Made by a program: the position numbers and the translations under genes | Notes under the pieces: model-generated | The model's database searches: none | The model's input: the letters and a program-made list of their open reading frames with translations, nothing else | Told to the model about the DNA's origin: nothing | Assembly (NCBI GenBank): GCA_022376515.1 | Contig: WTXI01000061.1 | Coordinates: 62,001-126,000 of the forward strand | Origin: Lactifluus volemus | Lineage: Eukaryota > Basidiomycota > Agaricomycetes > Russulales > Russulaceae | Direction: 5' to 3' | Length of the DNA: 64,000 bases | Shown: positions 32,281 to 43,430 of the stretch, one piece after another | How positions within the stretch are numbered: position 1 is the first letter of the stretch | How the letters are laid out: each line of letters opens with the position of its first letter

Positions 32281-33466
32281 CACCCAATTCAAGTAGAGAT
32301 TGTTCTTGGACCCGCGAAATCCATCTTTGGGATTTTTATCCTTCTCAAAGCTGCGTCTAGCTAAGTCCTATGCCTGATATATATAAACGTGGGTCTACAG
32401 ACACGCTGTGACATCTGTCTCTCACGCCACGGACTTGGAGTCGGCGGAGCGTGCTGTTACTAAACGAAGTTTGAAGCATGAAACTATCGCAATGTCGTAG
32501 TAACGGCACAGGAATGCACGACGAGGAGAAACGTGGGACCAAGGCACGCTACTAGTAGAACATCAATAACCATGAATGCAGGAAACTCCGCCTGCTTGTG
32601 AGTTCAAATAAAGTGCGAAAGGTCTCAAGAGGCGTAGGAGAAAGGAGAAGGGGAAGGTAGGGCGAGCAGCGGTGAGAGGAAGATATGAACCGCGTAGATA
32701 GACCATAGACGAGAATTTAAGCGAACTGAGAAGGGAGCGAAAGGCGGAAAGAGGCGATATTTTGAGGGTTTGGAGAGAAATGAGAGGTTAGAGGCAAACT
32801 TAGAGGCAAACAAGGAAAAGACTTTCGAGAACAACTGGTGAGTGGCATCGTGCTATGCTGGCTCTTCTGTACATTTCACAAGGCTCTATGGATGAAAGGG
32901 ACAAAGGGGATAGGAGAACTAAGTTACGATGACCAAAATACAACATTGGAATTCGGTGCACCCTCAGAATGCTTCACAGGATGCTCAAAACAGAGGACAC
33001 GAGGGGGAGAACAAAGAGAGAAAATACTAAACTGAGCAAACAATAGCAAACGCGAGGCGGACCAGCACAAAAGGAGAAACACAGAGGCACGGGACAAGTC
33101 AGACATGAAAGAAACCAAGAGAAAACGTTGTGCAACACGTGGCCGCCGAGGACAGGTCTAGGGTCGAGGTGCAACCGCATCGTGGCCAAGGAGGATCGTG
33201 GAACTTTCCCGTAGAGTCGAAACAGCAAGAACAAGACCTAAACCTGCCGAAGAATACGGCAAGTGGTAGCACGAGACGAGACAAGAGGGAAATGTGAGTT
33301 GGGCGTACGATATTACACAAAAAGAGGTTTCGAGGCCAGCCGCGGGGCTGACCCTACAACTAAACCGGGTATTAGAGATCCGATGGGACACGGGCCGATG
33401 TAAGGTAGCGCGGGGTTGGTGATACGATAAACCTACAGTCCGGGATCGTTTTTTGATCATCAAACG
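32281..33466. other. intergenic, N10 to F11 3' end
   Basis: The first 75 bp repeats 3170-3245. A TATA-like 'tgatatatataaacg' lies at about 32381. 'cacgctactagtagaacatcaataac' (32545) is block B. From 32600 to 33350 the sequence is purine-rich on the plus strand and not shared with other units; small frames on both strands lack resemblance to known families. 33350-33466 is again block B. Confidence 0.4.
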
Positions 33467-34396
33467 TCATGGAATGAGGTCAGATGGGAGGGACGAGAGG
33501 AAGGAAGAAAATGATTCGAATTCGGGTAAAGAGATAGTCACAGGGTGAGAAGAGTGCTGGCGAGCTGCAACAAATGATTGTATGCCTTGATGCACAGCTT
33601 CATCTGATGTCTTCTCCACAATGGAAAGGCTGTGTAGTGAGGGTAATGTTTCGGCGGCTGATTCCCCCGTGAACCCTTGTAAAGCAGCTGCGATAAACGG
33701 TTCCAGCGCGACGCTCACTGATAGACTCTGGACAGAGGGAAATGAGTGAAAAAGTTGGAGCCATGGCGTGGGATCCATGTTGTCATGATCCGGAGGTGAC
33801 GAGGATGCGATGGTGAGAGAGTTCACGCTAGAGCGGAAAGGCGGAATCTGGCTGCATATTTGGGCTAAAGAAAGCGCAAAAGAAATGACTTGCCAGTCGA
33901 ACCTTTCGGAGACGATGTCCCACATGTGAATATAACCTCTCATCACGGTACTTGAGGAAAAGAAGATAGAGGCCTTGTGAGGATTGAATGCCAAGTTTAG
34001 ACCGGATGGCCTGGGCCATTTTAGCTGACCAAAGAGCCGAATGGTTTGTGGGATATGAAGGACAAGTTCGGGGTGATGATCGAACGTCAAGCATGTAACG
34101 AAGTGATCGAGTAGAGGAGCATCAATTCTAGCAGCGAGGATTTCGAAGTACTCGCTGGAGCCGTGAAACTGTAACTTAGTTAGGGTGGGGAGAACGAACC
34201 GGGTCGGTGGCGGTACAGGCCTGTTTCTTCGTTGTGACTGAGTCGGAAAGTTGAACTCGATGAAAAGAGATTCGAGTCTTGGCAACGCAGACAGGGATGT
34301 GGCCATTGTCACAGGTGAGATGTACCAAGTATCAGGGATATCGAGAAGAAGAAGAGATGTGAGGTCGCTTCATCACGAAAACCCCCAGCTGCTAAT

Positions 34397-35189
34397 CTTG
34401 AATAGCGTAGCAATAATTGAAGTATGCGATCCTAGCGATCGCCTAAGACATGTATATGATCCTAGCGATTGCCTAAGACATGTTAACACCCAATAAAACG
34501 CCACATGCTCGCTAGATGTTCCCTCGGCTAAATGCAGCTAGCGAGCACTATTACTTTGTCAAATTATCTCCAGTTTCACCATTCTTTTGCATAATTGTCT
34601 CTAAGTTAGTGTTCTGTAAATGTCTTTATCAATAAGCCATTCATTTCTCGGCTAAAGTTCAGCTAAGTGAATGCTATTGGTATACCAAATCTGCTATCTC
34701 AAGGCTAAACTGGTGTAAGCACCTCACATCTCAGCAGTGGCGGCGGCAGCATCAAGCACCCACACCAGTCATCTCTGTGCACGGTCTCAGCATAGTCAAT
34801 CACCTTTGCGTTGACAACGAGGTTTCTCACTTGACTGCTCACACAGAGCAGCCTCACGATGATCTGCATGCTCATCGACAGTCGTCCACTCCTGCTCTAT
34901 GTTCTCGACAATTCCCTTGGATTGAGCCTCACGCGCTTCGATCATCTCAATGGGAGGAGTGTGGGCAAGTAGCAGAACACTGGACGGAAGCGTGGCTATT
35001 ATGGGGAGGAGGGAGGGGAATAACACTATTTACAGGCTGGTACAATCAGAACGGGCAGCAATGGACGGACTAGAACTGTAGTAAAGCGTGGGTGCATCTG
35101 TTGGGTCGCGCAGTGAGGTATAATTGAGAGATCCAGAAGTAAGGTTGAACTTGGATGATAGCGGAATTTGTCTTTTGTTCGTTGATTTG
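34397..35189. other. left arm of composite element, unassigned
   Basis: AT-rich subterminal repeats, then a stretch open on both strands around 34780-35070. The minus-strand frame is Glu-rich (IEMIEAREAQSKGIVENIEQ); the family is unknown. 35030-35189 is probably the 3' untranslated end of the LINE fragment. Confidence 0.35.
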
Positions 35190-36093
35190 TCATGGACGTC
35201 CGGAGTCGCAGGCGGCAATCTTAACGGACAGGAGAAACGAGCAACACTCACCGTGCCATGAGATATACCATCTACCCAAGCGACAACGCGACGCATCCAT
35301 TCGCAACGGTGGAGAAACTCGATTCGGTGAAGGTGCTGACGCCCAGCGGTGCTGTATGGAGAGAGTACGGATTGTATGGGAGAGGACCGGCTTGCATAGG
35401 CTGGGGGCGGAACGGCGAGTCAATGTCTTGTACGTGATGACTATCCTGGGTCCCAGTTTTGCCTTGGGACCATGCAGACCCGTGTGACTTTGAGGAAACG
35501 GGACGGCTTCACCACCCTGGGATGTGCCCAGGAGGATGGGGAGAGATAAGTTGCAATCGACTGGCAGGAGGATCTCGCGACGTGCTTGGGCGAAGAGTGG
35601 GCAGGTTGATACGACGTGTTTGATGGTCTGGAGGGCGGCGCCGCAGGGGCAGCCCACGGGTTGGTCGGGGTGGAAGCATGCTGAGTACGCGCCGACAAAG
35701 GCATGTCCGGTGATAGATCTTATGAGCGTCGAGAAGATGGCGCGCTTGCAGCCCTTCGCACCCATGATAACGGGAGGGGGTTCGCCAGGGCAAAGGGAGG
35801 GCGATGTAGGCCTGGAAGGTGCGGTCACTGTCCCGCCAGCGGGCGCCCCATTCGTCGATGATATCGGACTTGATGGCCCGGGAGCGTCGTTGGTAGCTGA
35901 TGGTGTGCGGCTCGCGATGGTTTGGCGGGAGGGGGCGTGTGGCGATAGAGTCAGCGAGATGACGCGCGCGGGCGAAACCGACTAGAGACTTGAGGGGGGG
36001 GCAGGCGAGGGTGACTGTACTCTGTACTTGACGGCATGTGTTCGAATGGGTGCAGGACGCGCAGACCACATGCACCGAGCCCTGTGGTAGCAA
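35190..36093 (-). pseudogene. non-LTR retrotransposon C-terminal fragment (RNase H/zinc-binding end)
   Basis: Minus-strand remnant of a LINE-type ORF2. The first frame (36093 to about 35790) carries ARARHLADSIATRP, then ISYQRRSRAIKSDIIDEWGARWRDSDRT. After a one-base shift near 35790 the second frame has IMGAKGCKRAIFSTLIRSIT, GHAFVGAYSACFHPDQPVG, and a zinc-binding CPCGAALQTIKHVVSTCP, then LPILLGTSQGGEAV. The layout (RNase H C-terminus, CxC..H..C cluster, ILGT-x-x-G end) is that of agaricomycete LINE polyproteins. 5'-truncated and frameshifted, so dead. Homologous to the fossils in the type II units. Confidence 0.75.
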
Positions 36094-36595
36094 TAGCTAA
36101 AAAAGAGTCGTGTGTGACCGCGATGATGTTGAAGCTACAGTGGTGTGCATCCTTGCTGAGGGCAGCTCACAGGGGCTAGGATAATAAATGAAGCAGTGGA
36201 CATGTCCCATCGAAGGTGTATACGGAAGCTAGAACTCTGAAAAATGAGTGAGAGCGAGAGTAAATATCTGCGAGTATCTGCAAGAATCCGTGAGTAGTCT
36301 TATTTGACCTGCCCTAATTCAGAACGTGACCAAACGTGATCCAAAGTTGAACGTTGAACGTTGAACTTCACAAGTTGACTTCCTTCCTTCTTCCCCACTG
36401 CCACCGCCTTCGCTTTGCCCATCTCCTCATCATACCCCTTCATGGTTCGTGCATCAGAGGTACCTGGAACTTATAACTAACACCATCGTGTAGGTCGCAG
36501 TTGTGTCCTCCACTGTAGCAAAGGGCATTGCATTTTCAGCTGCCGTGGATAGTGCGTAATACTGCATATCATGGTCATCACATCACATTTTTATA
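36094..36595. other. unidentified gene pieces beside the Tc1-like element
   Basis: Includes gttgaac repeated three times (about 36345-36366). At about 36442 an ATG (MVR..) precedes a possible short intron with branch-like 'ctaac' and acceptor 'gtgtag', then VAVVSSTVAKGIAFSAAVDS. Across the Tc1-like element, at 39476, an acceptor 'cttgacag' opens NCLRYLVCQPWLVGLLIF. These may be exons of one captured gene with the transposon sitting in its intron. Family unknown. Confidence 0.3.
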
Positions 36596-39440
36596 AGGTA
36601 GGGTTCATGCGCATCCAACGCCATCACGTGCAATGTGTCCCACTGTGACTGATGTGTCATACTTTCTCATCTCACTTTGAAAATGATTGAATATGCTCCG
36701 ACAATCGTGTTTTGATTATGATAAATAAATTACTACGTTATAAGAGTCAATTAAGTGACATTAGCATTTTCGAGATCTTGAAGGATCGAGTCCGGAATCA
36801 TTCGATGACCGCGGTACTTCTTTGCAGCCCAAGCTGCTTGTTTGCCATTTAGACCTTTGCGATATGCATCCATGAAACGGAGGGATCGAGTCGCATATCT
36901 ACAAATCAGTTACCATGGATACTCAAATCAATAACCGGCCAGAAGGATGCTTACCGCCGCATTGAGATGAGCGGTACGTTGTCCAAACAAACAATTACAT
37001 TCCTCTCTAAATCTTCTTCCTTCGATGTTGGAGGGAGAAGACGGTATTGTTGCTTTGCATTACCCCAACATTGCTCAATGAAACTGGTCTCACAGTGGAA
37101 CTTGGGGAAGAAGTGGACATGATAACCCCTATGTCTGCAGCAAGTTTCGAGCAATGATTCCTCCTCAACAAAATCGGGTTCGTTGAATAGGGTGCGCCGG
37201 CAACAACAGTCTTTTACACCTCCAGGGCAATCTGAAAAACTCTTCCCACACTGCGCTTTCTTCTTCGACACATCGTAACCGCGTTCCGTTAGTATTGTGG
37301 CCATACCTTTGAAAATACCAGGCTTCTCGTGACCTTTCGGATAGTAGAATTCTTGCTCCCTTCCATCAAATATCCCGTTCCGCATCTGAACTTTTTGCTT
37401 CAAGACCTTACCATCTGGTCCATGGATTGGCCGGCCATCTAAACCAACAACATCAATCAGAACACCAAAGTTCTTCTCAGGCTTTGAAGGGTTCTTTGGC
37501 ATTTTAGTGGCCGAGAGCGCATCGGCAGATCGCGAGAGGTGAGTTGATGCATTGTCATAAATGAAGTAGTGATCCTCATCCGGATAGTATCTTGAAAGGA
37601 TTGCCATGGCACGATCTGCTTGTGCGAGAATATCTTCGTTTGTGAAGTATCCTTCACGATTTTTCCCTGGGCGAAAAATGACGCGTGCCGATTCCTTTCC
37701 ATCAGGCGATCGAAGCCAGCCATAATCAGCTGACACAAAGTCAGCAACCATCAACGAGACGCCTTCTCCTTTTGCGTAAGGTTTTGCTGTTGCGTCTTTG
37801 TGGTACCATGCAGTCTGGCGGCGATCGTGTGCATAGAATATTGATTCGTCATGCACCCATCCAACGATAGGGCGGTTGACGTCATGAGGTAAATCCCATC
37901 CATGCTCGTCCACCCAGGTTCGCATACGAGCCTCGTACCGTTCCATCACAGGAAGGAAGACATTTTGCCGGTAGTGGACAACATCTGGCCGTTCGTGGCC
38001 ATCGACGTACTGGCCCTTGAGATTTTTCCTCCAGCGGTATCCCATTTTTTCGAGCCATCTTCGTGCTGTCGCTAGTGAAATAGTCTTGGTGCGTTTCAAG
38101 CGAGCAAGGATCTCTGGTTTGGCGCAGTACTGGGCTATGTCTTCCGCTTTAATGTATTTGCCAATCTGCTGGAGGTGTAAATGAATTTCTTGAGCCAAAT
38201 CCTCGTCGTCAATCGCCGATTTGCTACCGCGACCGTATCTATTCTCTGGGATCTCCTTTTGGTCATTGATAAATGATCGTGTCCACGCGCGAAGCTTTCT
38301 GGAATGGTGCTTGCTCTCACAACGCATGGTAACCGCTGTATTGGAAGCCTCTGTCCAGTTGCCTTGATGTCCCGGTCTGTCTGTCTCCAAGCGGATATAT
38401 GCGGCCAAAAACATTCGCATCCCCTCAAGACGAATGCGGGTAACATCGTCAAGACCAGCGCTTCTGTAACCACGTCCTTTCTTCCTTGGAGGACGCAAGA
38501 TATTTGTAATGTCCGTGAAAGCTGCAGCGACATCTTCTTGTGTTGGTGCAAATGCATAAGCTCGAGGTTGCAAGTTGAAAGCTACTTCCTCCATTGTGTC
38601 ATCCTCCACATTCACAAAGGTGTGATCTTCCTCATCTGCTTCCCACCCTTCTTCACCCTCCTCACCTTCCTCACCCTCCTCACACATCCAGAATGTTTTC
38701 TCCCCGCCCCAGTTTTCATGTGGTGTTTTTGGAGCATTGTTGTCTACAATTTCTTCAATTGTAGGAGGGTGAGGGATTCTTGGAGTGGGAATTTCCAGGG
38801 CAGGCTTGAGTTCTGGTGTAGGCGGTACATAGTCGAGAAAGTCGAGGGCAGGATGACGAGGACAAGAAACATTGAAATGTGAGGATGAGGTTGCTGAGTT
38901 TGTATTGTGAACTTCGCACAGGGGTGAAATGCTGATTATTATTGGGTCAACTGGTGTGGAGTCTCTTGTTTTGGCTTTTTTTGACGGATTGACCTGTTAA
39001 TTAATGTGTCAATAATTAATTGACAAATGCGTAATGAGCATACTGTGTCTACATTAACATTTTCCTTATCTGAATCAGGGCTTAATTTCCGTTTACTGGA
39101 GTGTGCATGATGGCCAAGATTCCAATATCGCCAGTTGCGCCGCCCCATAAAGACAAGGCCTGTCTTTTGCTTACATTTTTTGCTCGCGACGCATACGTGC
39201 TTAACAGCCGAAATTTGCTTAAAATGGTATATTACTGATCTAAATCTAATAACTTTCTTCCTCTATCGAAAATGGAAAATCGAGAACCTAAACCCTCTTT
39301 AGAATTACATTTTACAGTGATCTTAGGTTCTTATTTTTGGATAAAAGTGAATTCGAATGAGAAATTGAAAAAATGGTGTTTTGTCACGGTTTGTCACTCT
39401 TTGATCATGTGATGATGTTGGATGCGCATGAACCCTACCT
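36596..39440. mobile_element. Tc1/mariner-like (IS630 superfamily) DNA transposon, apparently autonomous
   Basis: 2,845 bp. The terminal repeats match perfectly over the outer 20 bp (AGGTAGGGTTCATGCGCATC at 36596-36615; complement at 39421-39440) and imperfectly inward to about 35 bp. TA flanks both ends (36594-36595, 39441-39442), the target duplication typical of Tc1/mariner. It encodes one full transposase on the minus strand. Nested inside the composite element, so it arrived later. Confidence 0.88.
36751..39148 (-). CDS. DDE transposase, three exons, intact
   Basis: Exons 39148-39044, 38993-36955 and 36898-36751; introns 39043-38994 (50 nt) and 36954-36899 (56 nt). Phases agree and give 763 aa. 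Exon 1 starts MGRRNWRYWNLG with a basic KRK stretch. An acidic EEGEEGEEG segment (about residue 140) precedes the helix-turn-helix-like region TISLATARRWLEKMGYRW. Catalytic motifs: VGWVHDESIF (first Asp), YFIYDNASTHL (second Asp), and FFPKFHCETSFIEQCWG (Glu), as in the DDE_3/Tc1-mariner fold. A Cys-rich insertion (CGKSFSDCPGG, KDCCCRR) lies before the Glu. The C-terminal exon RYATRSLRFMDAYRKGLNG..KKYRGHR is typical of agaricomycete relatives. It cuts and pastes the element at TA sites. Exon 1 and the third exon are inferred from splice sites and frame. Confidence 0.8.
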
Positions 39441-40420
39441 TATTATAAATGCAACTTACATCCCCCTCTTGACAGGAACTGCTTGCGCTACCTAGTATGC
39501 CAACCCTGGCTGGTGGGTCTCTTAATATTCACACACCTCTCTGCACCTTCCAACTAACACCTGCCACCAGTGTGCACATAGTGAGCACACAGTATGTATT
39601 GTCCGCTCCATCAGTGAGTTGTTTTTCTTCCTCCTTTTCATATACAGTACTCAATAGTATTGCATTTTAAGGTTACATCCAGTGGTTCACGTTCATGCTT
39701 CTGGACATTGTGGAAATGGCAGCGGGCTCATTGCTTGATCTTCACATCACCATCTTTGTGAGTTTGTGTCAGCCCTAGACTGTTCCGCTGATCCCGAAAT
39801 TGACCACCGGTCCACAGCCACATGACCAGATGTCCACCACCTCCTCGCGTGCATGCTTTCTCCCAACCTGGAAGTGCATGACGAGGATGAGGAGGGAGAT
39901 AAACATGTCATTGGCCAGAGTAATGTGGGAATGTATGAGCGTGCCAGGAATGTTGGATCGATTTCCCACTGTCTGACATGGTCCGATAGCAGTCCGACTT
40001 TGCTGACAGTGAGTGATAGGCTGTATGGCCTGTACCTACTTAATGTACATCCCAAGTGCATCGCCTTTGCGGTCCAGGATGTTTGCACACACTTTTTGTC
40101 GGTTTCGGTTTCACACAGTATACTTACATAATACATAGCTCTTTTAGTCACTTGTTTTCAATAATTTAGCAAATCATTGGTAATAATTTGAAACCAGTAT
40201 GACACCAGCGCGACAACACTTTAGCATGAATTAGTGCTAAATATTAGGCAACAAGAGTAGGGTAAATTAGTGCTATTTATCTCTAAGTTTTAGAAGCGAG
40301 TCAAATTAGCTGAGTTAGTCCGATTAATAGTAATTAGCGATAAAATTATCGGGGGGATAAATAAAATTGATAATGAGCGCTTACCCATTAATTATTCATA
40401 ATTAGCTCTAATTAGCTCCA
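39441..40420. other. right arm of composite element, unassigned
   Basis: 39476-39640 may be a captured exon (see 36094-36595). 39853-40131 is open on the plus strand (LEVHDEDEEGDKHVIGQSNV) and an overlapping frame is open on the minus strand; neither is recognised. 40150-40420 is AT-rich subterminal DNA with repeated ttagtgcta and taattagctc. Confidence 0.35.
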
Positions 40421-41184
40421 ATTAGCAGCTGGGGGTTTTCGTGATGTTGTAGACAGGAGGAGTCGTGGCAACGAAGGGAATGAGATTGCATTGAGATTGA
40501 GAACTTGTAGACATGGGGCGGAACCATTCAAGAACGTATCGGGAATGATCAACCCGCCACGAAATGAGCGAAGAGCAAGAGACCTCAATTTTGGAAATGG
40601 ACCCTGCATTGCCGTGACAACATCTTCCCATTGATAATCCTCTGTAATGACGATATGAATCTGGTGTACGCGATCACAATGCTTCAACGCGGCAACGATG
40701 TTGTCGAAGCATACGGGGTTGAATATTTCCAAGTAGTTTCTGGGGCAGAAGTGGATAGTGATAGGAAGTGATGCTGGCCAGACGTCCAACAGTTTCCTCA
40801 CAGGTGTTTTCTCTGTGCAAGAGAGTTGCAGATCGAGACGGATCGGTGATTCAAAAACGAGGTATCGCCATCGTTGGCATACATGTACCAGTGTCTCCCA
40901 ATCCCATGCATATTCATCTTGGAATTTGTTGATAACCCGATAAAATTTGAACATGTCTAGAAGGACATTGTCGGGGAGAGATCCGATTGTGAGTCGTTGG
41001 GACACCGACAGGCCTACACCACACGACGCAACTCAATCATCGTTACGGCTGTTCCTGACGAGTCTTACCTAATTCCTGTTGAATCAACGATGTCTTCCGT
41101 TGACGGACAACAACACTTCTGTTGTGTGAGCCTGTGGAACGGCCATCCATCTGGAATCAAAAAAAAGATAGGTTGACCCGGACC

Positions 41185-41385
41185 GATGCTCGAACGACGG
41201 ACTCGGCCCCGGCGGCCGGAGACTGTTGCGCCCCTTGGAAACCCCGGCACGCAACAGCTCGAAAGTCTATCGCGCTCCCTACCCATACTACTGGGCACAT
41301 TTTAAGGAGAAGAGGCCATCGTCTACTTCCTCAGCTCAGTGCAACACAAGCATACGTGAGCCCAAGGCAAGTCTAGGACCTAAGA
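41185..41385 (+). mobile_element. non-LTR retrotransposon 3'-end fossil (unit of F11)
   Basis: 'gactcggccccggcggccgg', 'cccatactactgggcacat' with a degraded SQGEEA region, and 'gagcccaaggcaagtctagg', in the same order and place as beside F5. Confidence 0.5.
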
Positions 41386-41439
41386 ACAACCCTGACTGAT
41401 CTCCAAGACAGCGTAGATTAATTTTTTACTACACCTACA

Positions 41440-41940
41440 TTCCCTATGAGTTGACAGGAAGAGGAGGACAGTGTGTAGCTTCTCCATTGTCTTCTTCACA
41501 GCGACCTCACCCCTTTTGATAGAATTCACTTTCCTCGCACGTCCACCGTAGCCCTCTCTCGCTGGCCTTGAGTTATCATTCCCCATGACCGGCGATGTCG
41601 ATATCTTCTTCAAGAACCAGCTCGAGGATCCCGAGTTCGAGGTCGAGCGTTAGTGGTGATAGCCGGTTCGTGACTATGTCTTCCTTATCTGCTGGATTCC
41701 AAAAGCGGTGTATTTTTCTACACCTGCAGAGCCCGCATACCGTGGTCAACGCAAGTGTTTCTCCTATGCCATGCGTGCGATAAGCTGGGTTTGCGAAAGG
41801 AGTCATTCGGTCTCATCCGTGGCACGCATTGGGGCGGTCAACACGCACGGCATCGCACCCTTTTCGAGCCTTGATTTCGGGATTGTCCTCACGGTTTCTA
41901 TCCTTTACCAAGGCGAGATGCGTGTCATCGATAGGGTATA
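41440..41940 (+). pseudogene. NAT9-like acetyltransferase relic N11
   Basis: Acceptor 'ttttgatag' (about 41521), then TFLARP-like sequence, MTGDVDIFFKNQLEDPEFEV and a stop (GTTAGTGG) in place of the E-VMIA junction. Donor GTTCGT, acceptor 'cacctgcag' (about 41731), EPAYRG, LCHACDKLGLRKESF, a small duplication (FGLIR), VARIGAVNTHGIAPFSSLDF and VSILYQGEMRVID to a stop at about 41940. Gene order is complete from the third exon on, but stop and indels disable it. Confidence 0.68.
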
Positions 41941-43430
41941 ACCTGGTCAGCTCTCAGCGGGACAGACACGAGACTATTTCTGACTCAAGTTAGCACATCA
42001 GACGCGTGTGATCTCCTCGCACAAATATTCCGTGCACCACAATCCAGCGTCATCGACTCGCGTCCCTTTCCGGCTCGCTCCTTTCGTTTATTCTCGCCTT
42101 CACCGGACTCACCTCGCCGTCTGCGGCTCTGTGTCACACCTGTGGCTTCCGTTATCTCCTTCGTATCTGCTGCGTGCTTCGTTTCGTATAGCTTTCTTGT
42201 TTGGTGAGATTGCCTTGCACTCATCCAGGCTTTTATTTGGCCTTCAATTTCGTTCGTGGAAAATGCAAGCACCCTATGAGGTTACACACGTCCTCAAATC
42301 TTTCGGTACTCCTTGATTTTCGCTTTTGTATTCTAGTTCTACTCTGTCCTCTTTTCCTCGTCTCACGTCTATGACCTTTCGAAGCGATTTTTGTAGCTCA
42401 TCAGCTCGTAGCCTTCCATTCGTGCCCATATTTAACGCATTCAGTATTCGACTGCAATCATCTCGAAATCTACCTAGTAAGGACTTGTGATCGTCTCAGG
42501 CTTCTAAAATGCTCAGTTACGTCAACACCTCCATACACTGGCAGTCGCAATTCGTTGCCTCGTTGCCGCCAAATATCCTGTCACTACCGCTCGAAGTCTC
42601 TCTGATCTCATGTCACTGCTACGTGCTTGCTCTAATATCTATTTTCAAAATCTGCAGTTCACAGGATCACACAAGCAGGAGGGGCCCAGGAAACGACGCC
42701 CTCGGTTTTACAACTCTCAGTCGTTAAATACATTTCAGACTCATAGCTACGGTGGAGTAGGGATTAGGGACAGCGGGGGCAGCAAGGCGAGGGATGACAG
42801 GCGTGGGAAGCGTAGCGGACATGGTGCAGTTACCCGACGCTGAGATAAGCACGACAACGCGACTTCATCCCACCTATAACCGCTACTTCCTCGGGGCAGC
42901 GCCCGATCCTCCAACGGGTGGTTGAACGCGTTTCATACAAGTGTGAGGTTCTGCCACCAACGTAGGGGATATGCAGCCGGGAGCATACAAGTAGAGGAGC
43001 TAGGGAATAACCTCCTTCATTTCCGAATCAGTGTTTAAATACATTCAGATTCGTAGCTACGGGAGTCGATAAAAATCATAGCGCATGCAGTTTAAAGGTA
43101 ATTCATCAACGTAGCGAATATAAAGGACTCCAGGTCAAAGAGTTACTGTAGTTGTTAATAAGGTCTTTTATTCTTGCGATCGTGGAGCGGTGGTTGGCGA
43201 TGCTGTAGGCAGTCATGGAGGCGCACTCAGGCTGGGACATACTGTACGGTTTGACCTTCGAGTTTGTCTCTAATGCTCTGCTCGTGCACAAGCTATCATG
43301 ACGGAGTGCCCAGATTTCCCTCGCAAACAATCTCGATACTTCCGAGTCGTCTGTGGCGTCGTCTCCCGAAAAGCGTAACATTTGTTTTATCAGGTCACAC
43401 GGCCTCGTCGTGGCTCACAAAGACGTTGAG
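41941..43430. other. 1.5-kb unit-free region with an inverted flank copy
   Basis: 42742-42912 is the reverse complement of 17680-17850 ('gaggaagtagcggtt', 'cttatctcagcgtcgggtaact', 'ttcccacgcctgtcatccctcgcc' read on the minus strand), where a short frame MSATLPTPVIPRLAAPAVPN begins. 41985-42272 is open on the minus strand with a charged composition (QSHQTRKLYETKHAADTKE) but is unrecognised. Other small frames are unsupported. Confidence 0.4.

Larger units (their letters stand above)
34371..40446. mobile_element. composite DNA transposon with 26-bp TIRs inserted in F11
   Basis: Perfect 26-bp terminal inverted repeats, 34371-34396 (CATCACGAAAACCCCCAGCT..) and 40421-40446, with a TT duplicated at 34369-34370 and 40447-40448. 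Left subterminal region has two 26-bp copies of gatcctagcgat.gcctaag (34428-34453, 34458-34483) and a 9-bp hairpin (34507-34546). The right subterminal region repeats taattagctc. Contents: unassigned sequence, a minus-strand LINE fragment, unidentified gene pieces, and a nested Tc1/mariner-like element. No transposase matching these ends was recognised, so it is probably non-autonomous. Superfamily unassigned: the 2-bp TT duplication and CATCACG ends do not fit a family I can name with confidence. Confidence 0.82.
33467..41150 (-). pseudogene. F-box/LRR-like gene F11 (type II) split by a 6.1-kb insertion
   Basis: The 5' part is exon 1 41150-41069 (MDGRSTGSHNRSVVVRQ), intron 41068-41014 (55 nt), exon 2a 41013-40447 with GLSVSQRLTIGSLPDNVLLDMF, WETLVHVCQRWRYLVFESP, TPVRKLLDVWPASL, LNGSAPCLQVLNL, FPSLPRLLLST. 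The 3' part, 34370-33467, resumes with SDLTSLLLL..DTWYISPVTMATSLSALPRLESL, LPTLTKLQFHGSSEYFEILAARIDAP, SLAQICSQIPPFRSSVNSL, ESAAETLPSLHSLSI and AARQHSSHPVTISLPEF. Between them lies a transposon (34371-40446) flanked by TT. Exons minus element and one TT give 1,551 nt, exactly 517 codons, so the gene was intact when hit. The present 5' part reads into the terminal repeat and stops after about a dozen residues. Confidence 0.88.
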
